Program-made: the position numbers and the translations under genes
Shown here: piece by piece, positions 37,251 through 49,411 of the stretch
How positions within the stretch are numbered: position 1 is the first letter of the stretch
Layout of the letters: every line of letters starts with the position of its first letter
The notes under the pieces: model-generated
Databases searched by the model: none
What the model was told of the DNA's origin: nothing
What the model saw: only the letters and a program-made list of their open reading frames with translations
Assembly: GCA_024699855.1 (NCBI GenBank)
Contig: JAMPIQ010000001.1
Location: 1,922,001-1,986,000, forward strand
Direction of reading: 5' to 3'
Source: Aphelenchoides besseyi
Taxonomy: Eukaryota; Nematoda; Chromadorea; Rhabditida; Aphelenchoididae
Length of the DNA: 64,000 nucleotides

Positions 37251-37720
37251 AATTCTATCATTTCAACTAATTATCAAAACCTCAGTAACCAAAGTCTGCG
37301 AATAACCTGTCAATCACTAGTACAAGAGCGAACTTAACTGAGTAGTTAACATAATGGAAGAAAGAATCAGTTTGATTTCACTATGCAGTCTTTGACCAGT
37401 TTACATCCTGTAGTCATCAATCTTACTGCACTTTAACCGCTGCTTCAACTAAAACTTTCGAATACAAACAGATCAATAGCAAAAGAAGCAAACAAAGAAC
37501 GTTGACGATATCACAGTTTCTTTTTGAGTTTGAAACTAGCGTCTGTTAGAGAGATGGTGAGCTTTTCAGTCTTCTTAACTAAATTGATTAGATGATTTCC
37601 CCGACTAATCGGCCATCTTATCGTTTTGATCACAAAGGTCGCTCGAACGAACGGCTGTTCGACCGTCGAGATCAATTGGTCGTCTTTCAAACGCATAACA
37701 GAAAGATTTCCGATTAGACA

Positions 37721-40430
37721 ATGAACTTACGGCTTTTGTTGGTTTTTGAAGGTCTTCTACTTTATACTACGGCTATTCATGATCCAAGGGAATGGCGATT
37801 ACAAAATGTTCGACAGCTCACGTTCAACGAGAACATCACGAACCCGACGTTTAGGTTTGTTATCGTCAAGTAATAAACAAAAGAATACACTTGCAGTCGC
37901 GATGGTCGTTACTTGATTTATACAACCACACAGTTAGTTAACGGTTCTTCTTGTGGTCAGGTACTTCACAGATTAACCAATCGAACTCACAAGTTTCTTT
38001 AGATCTATTTGTTGGACCTAAAAACCCCGAAGCGACGGCCATTTCGTCTGAGCAGTGGGATTGGACATTACGATTGGGCCACCTTCCATCCAAATGGACA
38101 ATCGATTTTCGTTTCGACAAACTTTCATCATTTCCTTCCATTGGGTCAAACTCCAATTAACGCCACATGTATTTCTGAGGGTCAGTAAAAAGTCGGATCA
38201 AATAGCAAATTGAGTTTTAGGTCGAAAACACAACTCAAATATTTTCGAGTTGAATTTGTACGGGAACATTCGACGCCAAAAAACATTTAGGAATCGAACG
38301 TTGAGTCAGTTGGCATTTTCACGCGACGGTCAACTACTCACTTATGTAAGCCATGAAACTCACGAAACGTCGGATATTTGGCTTATGAACACAACTGATG
38401 CATCGGACAAACGACGTGTAGGTATTCGTGATTTGTTTTTGAACTGCTTTGTAGTTGAGCACCATCGTTGGCTACTTTGAATATCCGCATTTCTCTACTG
38501 ATGGAACAAAATTGCTGTTTACTGGAACATTTGATAACCCAAAAGAATTCAATTTTTCCGTTTACACAATCGACGTAGATGGCTCACAACTAAAAGAAGT
38601 AGTCGCTTCATCTTTGAATCCACAACGTCCATCATTTCACTTGAACAATTCCGCAGTTTTATTCACTAGTACAACTAAGGGACCTTCAAACTTGTTTCTT
38701 GCTAATTTAAGTCATAGAAAAACGTTAGAACAGGTATCGTCGTAATCTCATCATTCATTCAAAACTATTACAGATCACATGCATTGGCAATAACGAGGCT
38801 TATTCGTTCAGCTTCGATGGCAAGCAGATCGTGTGGTCAAGTGATCGCAACTCTACGAACGGCGATCATCATGATCTTTTCATTGCCAATTGGGTCGACT
38901 CCGACGAGTTTGAAGAAGTAAAAACAAATGGCGTAAAAGACGACATCCCGAACTCATCTCGAGACTTCATGAGCTGGTTGGACAAAAATGAAAACTTTGG
39001 AACAAAACATTTTCCTGAAGAACGGCATTTCGAAAACGTTCGTCAATTAACGTTTGGTGGTCAGAATGCTGAGGGATATTTTAGGTAACAAGTTTTGATT
39101 GACAACCGTATACTCTCTTTTAGCTCTGATGGCAAATCGATGGTGTTTCAAGCTGCTGGCCAAGAGAGATACGGTACGCAGTGTGATCAGGTAAAAGTTA
39201 CACCCGTCTATTAGATCGCTGTCAAACTTTAGATCTACACACTTCCAATTGATCAAGAAGTAAAGTCCGATACTCTAATTCAACGTCTTAGCACAGGACT
39301 GGGTGTTTGCACATGCAGTTTTTTGTTTCCTGACGGAAAAACTTCAATTCACGCTTCAACATTTGTAAGCAGACAATCCAAATAATTTGAAATACATTCA
39401 AGGCTGCCGTTCGTCCTGACCAATTGCCCAACTCTTGCCCTATCAAAAAATGCCAATCACCAGAAGCTAAAAGCGATCCCATTTTAAAGAACCTTTGTAA
39501 CACTTCGTACACTTGGGATATCTTTCCGGACTACGACATCTACAAAGTAAACCAATACGGAAACATAATTCAACGTTTAACCGACTCTTCCGGTTAGTTG
39601 ATTGCGAATGAAGATCCAATAAGATTCAGATTTTAAGGTTATGACGCCGAAGGTTTTTAACCGCCTGATGGAAATTCTATCGTAATTTTTAGGTGCAATA
39701 TCTCCAGATGGCAAGCATATTGTTTTCACATCGATAAGATCCGGAGATCTCGAGTGAGTCCGAAAGTGTGGATATTAATCGTTAAATCATTAGGCTTTGG
39801 CTGATGGACTCGGACGGCAAAAACTTGAAACAAGTGATAAGAATCGTTGAAACATACGCAGTTAATGTAAATTTAGTTAACGAATGCAACTGGATACGAC
39901 GGTGGACCATTTTTCTCTAACGATGGCACAAAGATTGGATTCCGTGCTTCCCGACCAAAGACTGAAAAGGAGATTGAAAAATACAAGCAACTCTTGAGGT
40001 TTTCATACAAAAGTTTCGAATAACTTTTGATCATTCAGCTACGATTTGGTATCACCATTAGAAATGGAGTTGTTTACGATCAACATCGATGGAAGCGGTC
40101 TGAAAAAAATAACACAACTTGGAGGTTCGAATTGGGCCCCGTATTATCTGACGGACAATCGGCATTTGATATTCAGTACAAACTTCAATGCAACTCATTT
40201 TGGGGCATTTGATTTGTATACTGTGAACGAGGAAGGAAAAGACGTGGAAAGAGTTTGCAACTTCGTTGGGATCCACCGTTTACTTGTGTTTTCAGATCAC
40301 GTATAACAAAGGGGGTTTCGACGCTTTTCCCATGCAAAGTCATGATGGAAAACAGTTGATTTGGGGCAGCAGTAGAAACGGTAGATCGCCGTACGATCTG
40401 AATCTATTTCTCGCGGATTGGAAGAACTAA
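37721..40430 (+). CDS. Secreted TolB-like (PD40) beta-propeller protein, two tandem units
   Basis: About a dozen short exons. A signal peptide (MNLRLLLVFEGLLLYTTAI) precedes two similar units of about 350 residues. Unit 1 begins NVRQLTFNENITNPTFSRDG and ends near IVWSSDRN...DLFIANWVD (about 38920). Unit 2 begins NVRQLTFGGQNAEGYFSSDG (about 39043) and ends LIWGSSRN...NLFLADWKN. PD40 motifs recur (SRDGRYLIYT, SPDGKHIVFTS, SNDGTKIGFRAS, STDGTKLLFTG), with LWLMDSDGKNL-type strands between them. This arrangement is that of a bacterial periplasmic/secreted TolB-like family. In an animal it suggests old horizontal acquisition followed by intron gain and internal duplication, although an ancestral eukaryotic origin is possible. 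The molecular role is unknown; a peptidase domain was not seen. Confidence 0.82.
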
Positions 40431-41253
40431 TTTTGTACAATAAATTTTATTGACGTTCACTTTTCACGTTCTAGTCTATGGTTTACTGTGATGAAGAATT
40501 GATATCAGCATGCACATTTCAACATCCTGTTGAGGACCAGATGTTTCAAGGCGAGTACTTCACGTTTGATCCGAAGCAAAAAACCACACAAGTTATTCTG
40601 ACATTCCTGGCATCTATTAAGTGCGGTTTTGATCTTTTGGGTCGATGATCTGGGGATAATTATGCAAAAAATAAGTTAGTTACTGCAGAAATGAGACGAG
40701 ACGGCTTCCGAGCCTGAGGATGAATATTTTCTCTTAAAAGGGTTTATTTCTTTAGGGCATTTGTGGTCAAGTGAGGTGATGCCCGATCATCAGAGTTTTG
40801 ATTCTTCCATTTCCTTTGCATGAACGGGCATTCGAGGTGGAGGTGGGGTCGTGAGAGAGTAGCTACGATCGACCTCAGCATGCCCACTTATGCAACCGAC
40901 TACGAGTTTTTGACCTCACCGTTGAGACGCTCGACTGTCGATAAGGAAATAACGTAAGAAAGCGGAGAGGAATGCGCGCGTTGATCTCTCCAACTGGGGA
41001 GTGGCGAGCTTGGACTCTTGTGTAAATCCGCCGCACTCTGTTGCGTCAATCACAATCTGAGGTCAACGCAGGCGATAGATGGTCGACTGGGACTGTTGTT
41101 TTTCGGTTTGTCCGTTCATTCCGGCACTTTTGGTCATTTGGCAGCTGCGTATACCTCGTGCTTATTTGTGAGTTTCCACAGTAAGCTGTTCGAGGTGTCG
41201 TGTTTGTTTCGTGTTGTCGTTGGGTTATTCACAAACATTTTGTTTTCAGAAGG
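40431..41253 (+). other. Gap upstream of the nuclear receptor, one small frame
   Basis: Mostly non-coding. One ATG frame, 40478-40648, would give 56 residues (MVYCDEELISACTFQHPVED...) of unknown type, perhaps a stray exon. From about 40740 to 41250 the sequence is G+T-rich and presumably contains the promoter and 5' untranslated region of the nuclear receptor, whose ATG follows gttttcagaagg. Confidence 0.4.
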
Positions 41254-42977
41254 ATGGAAGTTGATAGCAACGTCAAGACGAATCCCGAGCGACCCAATGA
41301 TGAATTGTCTCGGCCAATACCAATTCGATCGGATCTTTTCTTAGATCCATCAATTCTGCAATCGTCGCCATTACAAGCGGAACTCGCTCAGTTAAATGCA
41401 CATGCACCGTTGCCCCAGTTGCCGTTTCCACCTACATTAATCAACCCGTGGATGCCTCAACAAGCAGCGCCGTTAAACTTCCCAAACATTACACAATCTT
41501 TTGATCTTCGTTCTGTTTACAACTTTCTACCCCAACAAGCAATGGCTCAACAACTGAATTTTCCACAACTGCCCGTCGTTTCGCAACCAAATGCTGTTCC
41601 ACAACCTCATGAAGAGAAAGATCGAGATTCGGGTAATGAAACAAGTTCACTTTCGCCTGGAACTCGTACTCCGTTAACCAATTCGCCGACATCTCTATCA
41701 TCGCGGTAAGCGTCCTTAGCAAAAACGCGCGCCAATTCGTCCTCTTTTTTCAGGTCAAACTCCTTCTCGGTCTCCAGCATTCTTAAGGCCGCGCGTAATA
41801 ACGCGGTCGCCAAGCTTGGGACAGCTCCTGCCGAGATCCCCAATCTTGGGCCAGCTCCCGCCGAGATCGTATATCCGCCGCCCATAATGTACGCACATCC
41901 GGGAGCAATGTTAATGAATCCAATGGATTTTTATCAATTTAATCCTCATTTTGCGGCTGCAACAATGGCATTCTCTCGAGAGTTGTGTGTCGTGAGTAAC
42001 AAAGGAATCGATAGTAACCATCATCTTCGTATTTAGGTTTGTGGTGACAAGTCCTCAGGATTTCACTACTCGGTTCAATCATGCGAAGGATGTAAAGGTA
42101 AAACTAAAGAACAAAACCAGTTTAATGAACCAAGTTCAGGGTTCTTCCGTCGATCAGTCCAAAGAAACTGCACTTATAAATGCAGTCGCGATGGACAATG
42201 TCTTGTTGATCGATCAAATCGAAATCGGTGTCAAAAGTAAATTTTAAGCATACTTCTTTATATCGTATTACAATTTTAGATGCCGTTTCGACAAGTGCAT
42301 CAACGCCGGAATGAATCGAGATACCGTACGAAATGATCGCGCGCGTAAGAAGAAGCGCTCAATTGATGCATTTGCTGATGAGCGAGTACTCAATCACAAA
42401 CGATTGAATGAAATCGACTCGTCGATTCGCACTGCCTATCAAAACGCATGGCCAATGAACCGACGGCCCCAGAATCTCGAGGCTTTGATTCAAATCGTTA
42501 TTCAATTTGCTGACCAAATTCCCGCATTTTCAAGCCTGACTAACGATGAACGATTGGTTGTGGCACGAAAACGAGCAACAGCGTTGACGGTAAGTTCCGG
42601 TCATTTTAAACGATGACCGCCGGGCCGACACACTAATCCGTTAACCTTTATTTTAGTTGGTGCGTGCGGCACATACAAACGATTCAGCACTTCTGGGCAT
42701 CTTCGCTGCGGCCGAGCAATCGGCGCTGACCGAACGACTTGATCGTTACTCGCGGTCGTTGCCCAAAGATGTAAACTTGAGCGAACACCTTCATTTGATT
42801 TCTGCTCTTTTACTTACTCAAAGCGGAGTCGAGGGTTTGAATACGAAATCCATGGTGGCCACCAACCAGGAAATCAACGACACACTCTTCACTCATCTGT
42901 TTGTCGATCACGAAACAGATTCCGCCCACGCCACTTTCTATCAATTACGTCCATGTTTTTTCACTCTTTTGGATTAG
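41254..42977 (+). CDS. RAR-like nuclear receptor with shortened ligand-binding domain
   Basis: Exons start at 41254 after ttttcag. An N-terminal region of about 220 residues, rich in Pro, Gln and Ser, leads to a two-zinc-finger DNA-binding domain: [15 protein letters not shown], then CEGCKGFFRRSV (P-box EGCKG), RNRCQKCRFDKC, and [17 protein letters not shown]. That GM-x-x-x-x-VRNDR-x-KKK end is close to retinoic acid receptors. The ligand-binding domain keeps helix 3 to about helix 9 ([43 protein letters not shown]), but a stop at 42975 leaves no helix 10-12/AF-2. A 37-bp intron-like stretch just before the stop (gtccat...attag) could extend it, with no clear AF-2 beyond. It is nuclear and probably binds AGGTCA half sites. 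Exon 1 is 41254-41705. Confidence 0.85.
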
Positions 42978-43745
42978 TTTTTTTTGTTTTGCCAATCACT
43001 CATCAAGTCTACGTGTCTTTAACTGCCCAGCGATGTATTTTTTCTATCATCTAATAGAATTCGAAATTTGCGTATTTAAAGCTAATGCTTATTTAATAAG
43101 CCACATTTCCAATTAAGCTGTAAAGTGTAATATGATTGTTGTAAAAAATGAAGACATTAAAGTCAAAAGCCTTGCGCAGAAGAAGATGAACACCGAAGAA
43201 ATGGAATCAAAACAAAAAATCGTCTCCCCTCATAACCGTTCAGTTCGTACGCGAACAATAGTGTTGCAATTCACGTGTTCGAACTTTACAGACACTGATG
43301 AGTCATAACAGATGACTCCATAGCAAAGGAACTTTTGATTACCGTCAAGAAATTCCGGACATTTCAAAACTCCACGACGCACGAAATGTTTTCGATATGA
43401 GCAGTCTTATCGCTCTCGACTTTGTTTTCGATTTTCAAGTGCCATAAATCGAGAACCGGAACTGATCGTGGTGAAGGTGACGAGTCGACGGTGTTTGTAA
43501 ATGTTTATGATAACATGCACCGTGACCGTTAATCATTCCACACGGCCGAATTTCAACTGCCAAGTGGGTCAACGAGGCGAAGCGACAGTCGAGAATTGAA
43601 ATCGTTGCTGTTTATCAATTTTTCCGTGACCTCTCGGTCTCGCGGTTTGAAACCCGCTCATTGAGTTTGCAATTCAAATTGCAGCGCCACTGTCCGCTTT
43701 TATGGCGTGTAGTCGATAGTTTTTACTTTTGATTGGCCATTGCAA
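42978..43745. other. Intergenic sequence
   Basis: 770 bp between the receptor stop and the rhotekin-like start. It probably includes the receptor 3' end and the promoter of the next gene. Short frames only. No repeat or RNA gene was recognised. Confidence 0.45.
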
Positions 43746-45812
43746 ATGTTGAAATATGCGTGCACGCCGTCGGGAAGCATTTCGGCCGCCGCAACTTCAT
43801 CGTCGACTCCAACCGTCTCTTCAATGCGTCCAGTAATTAATCGAAAGACTTCTTTTGTGTAAGAACATCGACCTTTGCGTTTATTTTCTCTTTTTAAGAA
43901 CCTCAGAATGTGGTTACAGCAAAGCAACGGTGGTCTTGAAGAACGTGACCTTGCCGTTAGCATGGCCAAGCAACGAGTATTTTGGACAGGCCAGAGGTGA
44001 GAATTCACTGTCGACGTTGAAGTTTATTCGTTGCAGAACATCGAACCTTTATTGTTCAGTTGATCATAAGAACAGAAGACGGCAAAGAAGTGTTTTCGAA
44101 GCCCGTTGAGAATGTGGATCGATCGTGCATTGATTGTGTTTTCGATGATATATTTTACATGTAAGTCTAGGAGTTTGTTGTCTTTCACTTCTTCATTTAG
44201 TGAAGATCAGCCACCAGATTTCAAATTGGAAATTACGGTCTACTGTCGTCGAACAGACGAAAATGCGACCGCCAATTTCGTTCAAACTTTTTCTCGTTCT
44301 GTTGGTCGAAGCGTTGCAAACTCACTGGTAATTTCCATGTACAAACTCTTATAGTCGTCTGTTCAGAAGCGATACATGCAATCGATGAACTCAACAAACT
44401 TCGCTCAAATGCAACAGGCAGACGCAAACTACTTCGAGAATTACCGCGATCCGAGTCGTATGTTTACTTTGGCTTCCGTTATTTTTCAACTGAAAAACGC
44501 ATCTTTGTCTGGAAAGAAACACAACTACGGTCTTCGGCTGACTCCTCAAAACATTCACACTTCTACTGCTCGATCACACCTGCTGCCTCTTTTTGGCCAA
44601 ATTAGTTTGGGTAAATTAAACTACTACATGACAATCCTTATATTTTTGATCGTATAGTGATGCTCGTTCAACCTCTTTCATTAGCTGCACCAATTGCTCA
44701 AGGCACAATGGACGTGTTTTATGTTGAAGGTGGAATTCTTTTACAGAAATTGTTTTGCGTTTTACAGGTCGGTTTATTTGCTTGACAGTTTTATTCCAAT
44801 AGTTCAGGGCACATTTCTTAAATGTTATAATACCGATCCAAAACTAGTTACTTACCAATCAAAGGCGGATATGACTCTTCCGATTAATGAGGTTAAGTGA
44901 CTGGAAATTTGAAGTTTATTTTCTTGATTGTAGTTTGCAACCCTCGAATTTACAGCTTTTCAAACTGCTCTTCGATTGAAGTTAACTGATCCGGAAACAG
45001 GTGAACTGCGACATTTTATTTGCGTCGCCGGGACACAAGGATCTTTTATTGGATGGAAGAATGCTTTCAAATTACAAATCAAAGATGCCGGTATCCATTC
45101 AAATGTTTTGCGATGTATAAACAGGTTTCAGAAGTTTGGAGTGAGTTTGCCTTGGCTCCCACTAATCCTCATGGCGCAACAATTCCGCCTCGAGGACCAC
45201 GTTACGGAACTGCCAGTCGGAATGTTCATTTCGATCCTGGAACAACAAATCGTACGGTCACATTAAATACATTTGCTCCAGAACCTCGCTATGGAATGGA
45301 ACTACAGTCGACAAGAAGAAGAACACCGATAACCGTTGAGACGTTTAAAAACTCGCCTCTTCCACCACGAGCTCCTCAATCCAACGATTCAGCAACTAGT
45401 GAACCAAGCTACAAAGCTCCATCACCTGCTCTACCACCAAGAAACACCGCAAAGCCGGTACCCAAACCTCGTGCTGCCTCACAAATTGAAGCCAATAATG
45501 CAAATATTATTTTGTTGAGAATTGGTGCTGACGACAAATTGCCACGTAGGTAAAGGATTATTAATTTTTAAGAATGTTTTTGCAGCGCCATCAACTGATC
45601 TGTTGGAATCTTCAAGTACCGAAACTTCAGAAGAGTCAACAGAGTCCGAAACGCATTCTCCACCTCCACAGCCTCTGGAAGAATCGGAAGTCAAAGCTCG
45701 TTTTGTTTATGGAATTGGAACGGGATTGCAACTGATTAGACCGACTTCAACAATCACTCGTTCAAAGACTCTTTACAATGAGCGTGCCAAGAATCAATAC
45801 ACACGCCTTTGA
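43746..45812 (+). CDS. Rhotekin-like Rho effector (anillin-homology plus PH)
   Basis: The first exon, from ATG 43746, is serine/threonine-rich and ends at a good gtaaga donor near 43860. The next exon starts in frame with TSECGYSKATVVLKNVTLPL. The anillin/rhotekin homology region follows: LPLAWPSNEYFG, DCVFDDIFY, PPDFKLEITVYCRR, LLPLFGQISLVMLVQPLSL, QGTMDVFYVEG. The PH domain has GTFLKCYNTDP and GWKNAFKLQI. The tail is proline-rich with SH3-type sites (SPALPPRNTAKPVPKPRA). Rhotekin binds GTP-loaded Rho and septins at the cell cortex. The N-terminal HR1 Rho-binding coil was not found, so it may lie further upstream or be lost. Several introns are 36-50 bp. The gene is 570 residues or so. Confidence 0.8.
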
Positions 45813-45968
45813 TTAACCGATCTGTCCAGATTTCTATATTATCGTTCAATTGAGTTCTCATCTTGTAAACAGTATTAGTGGTTTTTTAAATTTGTTCACA
45901 GAACACCTTTACTTTAACAATTAAAACGAAAGGCCATACCATTGAATTGACAAGAAAACAACCGAACT

Positions 45969-48220
45969 TTAGTTTTGATATTTGTAGTCGGGGTTTAACT
46001 TGAAGTTAACGGAACCGTCGGAATTGCAATATAGATCACCACTTCCGCAATAACCGCTTTTCGAACAACAATATGACGTCGAATTTGGATTACAAATGGG
46101 AATCACATCACCGGGCAACTTCGGCGCGTTTAAACCGCATTTCCCTAAAAGCTTTCAGTTTTCGTATTCATAGCTCTAGCTAACCGATATGTTCGGGATT
46201 TGAAGAGTAAGTCCACCAAGTTGGTTCACGGTACACAAAGTCCGGCGTTTTTCGAAAGTTGATGCATCCATCACAATCGCAATGTTCTTTTGTTTTTCCA
46301 CAAAAACCGGCATTCGAACAACAATAGGCGTTATCGTCATCAGCATTACATCCCGCTCTTTCGCCGTTCGGAAACCTCGGAGCTCCCAAACCGCAGCGTC
46401 CGCTCTTTCCTTCTCCGGCGTCAAGTGTATAATAGTTCATTCTTGTTGGTCGAACCGGCTCTTTCAAAATCAACGAGGGATCAGCACCGTAGTTAACGCA
46501 GTTTGGACAATTGCAAAAATCTTCTCCAGAACCACAATACGAAAATTTTCCACAACAAGAATATCCCGGATCGTCTGAAATTGTGATCATAAGTATACTC
46601 GTTTGCTTGAATCAGCTGACCTGGATCACACACTGGATATAGACCGTTGATTAGGGGGGCCGAACGTCCGCATAAACCGGCCATTTCCTCACCATCGTCA
46701 AATGTCCACCAACGTTTTTCGTTAATTGGTGAACACCTGTAGGGTTCATCCGTAGAATTGGTTTTCGTTCTTCTTGCTGTTTCAACAACGGCTTCAAGTA
46801 ACGTTCCGTTATCGTCGTCTTGATCGATTGCCCAAATCATGACTCCACCAAGATTCTTAAGACCTGCATATACGACCTTTTCTGTTAACGATTGAACGTT
46901 TTCGAAGCCCAAAAATCGTCGTTTTTCTGGCTCGAAGATCCACGGGGTTCGTGCTTTCTCATGAAATGCAGTCAAATTCAAATTCCAGTCACTTGTCGGT
47001 AAATCACGCCAAGATATGTGTCCACCTTCAAATTCGCCGTCATCGTTCGACTTTGCTATTCTCCACATGGCGTCATTGGGATCCACAGCATCTGACACTC
47101 GTTCCCAATATCGTCCATAGAACGGAAGTCCCATGTTCAACTTGTTCAGATTCTTTGTTTGACAATAGTAATATTTGATAGTTGATTCCACATTTGTTTT
47201 CCCAGAGAACTTCTTTGGCTAAACAGGTGATATCACAACCAACATCATACATTTAAATACCGTGCTAAAGAACAACGGAGCTGTTGGTCCAGTGAACGCT
47301 CCTACAATTAAACGTGATGTTCATGAACGTATTCGTAGTCAACTAACCCCATTTGCTTTTCTTCCATGGTCCGAAATAGTCTACAAAAAGACTCGAGATA
47401 CTTGAATTCTATTGCAAACTGACCGTAACTCATAATGTTCACAAAATCAGCATATCGCAATAATGCTGGCAGATTGTACCCGGGATTCAAAGTCCATTGT
47501 CCCGCAGCTCCGGCAAACGAGATGATCAAGGGTTTACGGCTTTCAATTTGTTGAAATTTTTCTCGCAATTCACGTAACAAGTTCACAAAATTCTGTTTAT
47601 CCACACTCGATCCTTCGATCTCTCCGCCAGTCACCGGATATTCCTATAGTCAATCGTTTATTCTCAACTCACTTGAGTGAACTCACCCAATCAATGTCAA
47701 TGCCATCCAGTTGGAATCGTTGAATTATACTTATTATCGATTCGATCAAAACCTTTCGTCTGTAATAGTCGGCAGTTAACAGCGAAAAGTATTGACTGTT
47801 ATCCCAACCACCGATAGCGAACATCACCTTCAAGTGCGCGAATTTTCGAGCAACCTGTAAACATCAATTGCAGTTCAATAGAACATCAACCTCACTTTTA
47901 AGAGCTGTTGCAATCGTTCTTCACTTTTGTTTGTCGTTGTTTGTTTATCACTTTTGTGCGGATCAGCAAAGCTAATTGATGCATCATCGTGTAGATGAAG
48001 AAACGCAAAAATCACGTGAGTCAACCGTTGAGCCTAAATTTCAAATCGGACTGATCACATCATTCAGCTGTTCAAGTACCTGAGTTTCTGTGAAATTCGA
48101 GGTACCCCAAGAAGTAAAATAGCCAACAACACGTCTTGTGGTTGGCTGATTTTGTGATTGAACGAAACGATTGACTGATATGAATACAAACACAGATATA
48201 GCAAACTGATGAATACGCAT
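45969..48220 (-). CDS. GH18 chitinase with three hevein-like chitin-binding domains
   Basis: A signal peptide ([20 protein letters not shown]) is followed by a GH18 barrel: [32 protein letters not shown], the catalytic [11 protein letters not shown] (DxxDxDxE, glutamate as proton donor, split by an intron near 47688), [21 protein letters not shown]-like strand, [11 protein letters not shown] and MIWAIDQDD. After the barrel come three cysteine-rich modules, each of the form CG-x-x-A-P ... CC-x-x-x-x-x-CG-x-x-x-x-x-C. They begin near 46670, 46420 and 46140; the third has lost the last two cysteines of the pattern (YCNSDGS). The enzyme should be secreted and cleave chitin in eggshell, cuticle or other organisms. 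All catalytic residues are present. Confidence 0.9.
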
Positions 48221-48722
48221 GATCGAATGAATGTTGAATACTGCAGAACAATCGCGGGCTAAATTCCGATGGCTACTCGGCTTTTCCGCAATGCGGTTCC
48301 GGTTGTTCGTTTATAATCGTTGACTATTGTCTTTCAATTGGTCAGTCGAGAGCATGGTTGTTGTTGGTCCGATCGAATGACTTTCAAACAATCTCGTTGC
48401 GAATATCCGCGTTGAGGGTTCCGAAAATGCATTTCAATAGCAACTTTATGTTTGTCGAGCTAATCGGCTAAATAGAACATGAGTTATTTTTGATTTTGAT
48501 TGTTCACTCGTTTGTTGAGTGTTCAATTTGCTTTAAAATTCATCGCAATTCCAATAACAGATTTACAATGAATCTTCAAATTAATCCCGGCAGACATGTT
48601 CGGGGTGTGTCGTCTCGAATGTTAATGAATTTTAAAGGTCGTTTTCACCATTGATTCAAATAGAAAACAGCAGTCTGCCAACATTTTGCCTCAGGCACAT
48701 TGGCTTTCGACTCTTCTTCCGC
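48221..48722. promoter_or_regulatory. Divergent upstream region of chitinase and the 48723 gene
   Basis: 500 bp between two genes facing apart, A+T-rich, presumably containing both promoters. No specific site was recognised. Confidence 0.35.
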
Positions 48723-49411
48723 ATGTCCAATAGCGCGTCCTCGACTGTGGAAAGATCACGCTACACTTCCGCGACTTCATCTCGACAGCAAAAGATCTTG
48801 AAAGTCCAAATACTCAACGTTTTTCCTCATTTCGAACAAGTGAGTTCGACTGCTCGATTGTACAGCGAGATCAACTTTCCACTCATGAACTTTCGATAAC
48901 AAACTTTTGAATTGACATTTGAAATGCGCAATTTTCAAACGTACAAATACGACAACAAAAGTCGACTTGATTCGTTGCATTTTGCTGTTTCCGCAGTTTT
49001 ATTGCCCTCAACTTCCGCAATCGTATCGGAGTTTCGCTTCGAATTGCTACGACTTTCTTTGCATCTTCTTCTTCGACTTTAAACCTTCATACTGTAGATC
49101 TCATATACTTTGTTTCAGGTTATATCTTGCAGCATGAAGCGTACGTCTTCACCGCAACGTCTACATGGCGAAATAACCCCGCACAAAAGTTCGATATTCT
49201 CAGTCAGAGGTAAGAAACGTTGAAGCCAAGGTTCAAAAAAAGACATGAACGCAGTTTGATATTCTGCTCAAGGATTATTTCGAACAATTTTCGTTATCCA
49301 CTTCATGTATTAATAAAAAGGTTAGCCATTGTTCCTGAACTCTTCGTTCACACCCTCACTCACGACAGAAATTTGATCGTCAACTCGTTAACCATCGAAC
49401 GGGATGTTTGA
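48723..49411 (+). CDS. Uncharacterised protein, 147 residues, four exons
   Basis: Exons 48723-48839, 48997-49093, 49119-49209 and 49273-49411 join through GT-AG introns (gtgagt...ccgcag, gtagat...tttcag, gtaaga...ctcaag) to exactly 148 codons including the stop. The protein begins MSNSASSTVERSRYTSATSS, has an aromatic/hydrophobic stretch (CYDFLCIFFFDF) and a basic C-terminal half (LHVLIKRLAIVPELF). No family was recognised. The last acceptor lacks a good pyrimidine tract and one intron is only 25 bp, so the model may be partly wrong. The third exon alternatively starts a shorter gene. Confidence 0.35.

Noticed and set aside
37511..37696. Minus-strand frame of 61 codons ending DASFKLKKKL
   Set aside because: Short, no recognised family, no partner exon and located in the promoter region of the TolB-like gene.
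43700..44008. Minus-strand frame ending GQSKVKTIDYTP
   Set aside because: The opposite strand carries the first exons of the rhotekin-like gene with a matching frame and a gtaaga donor, so this frame is antisense shadow.
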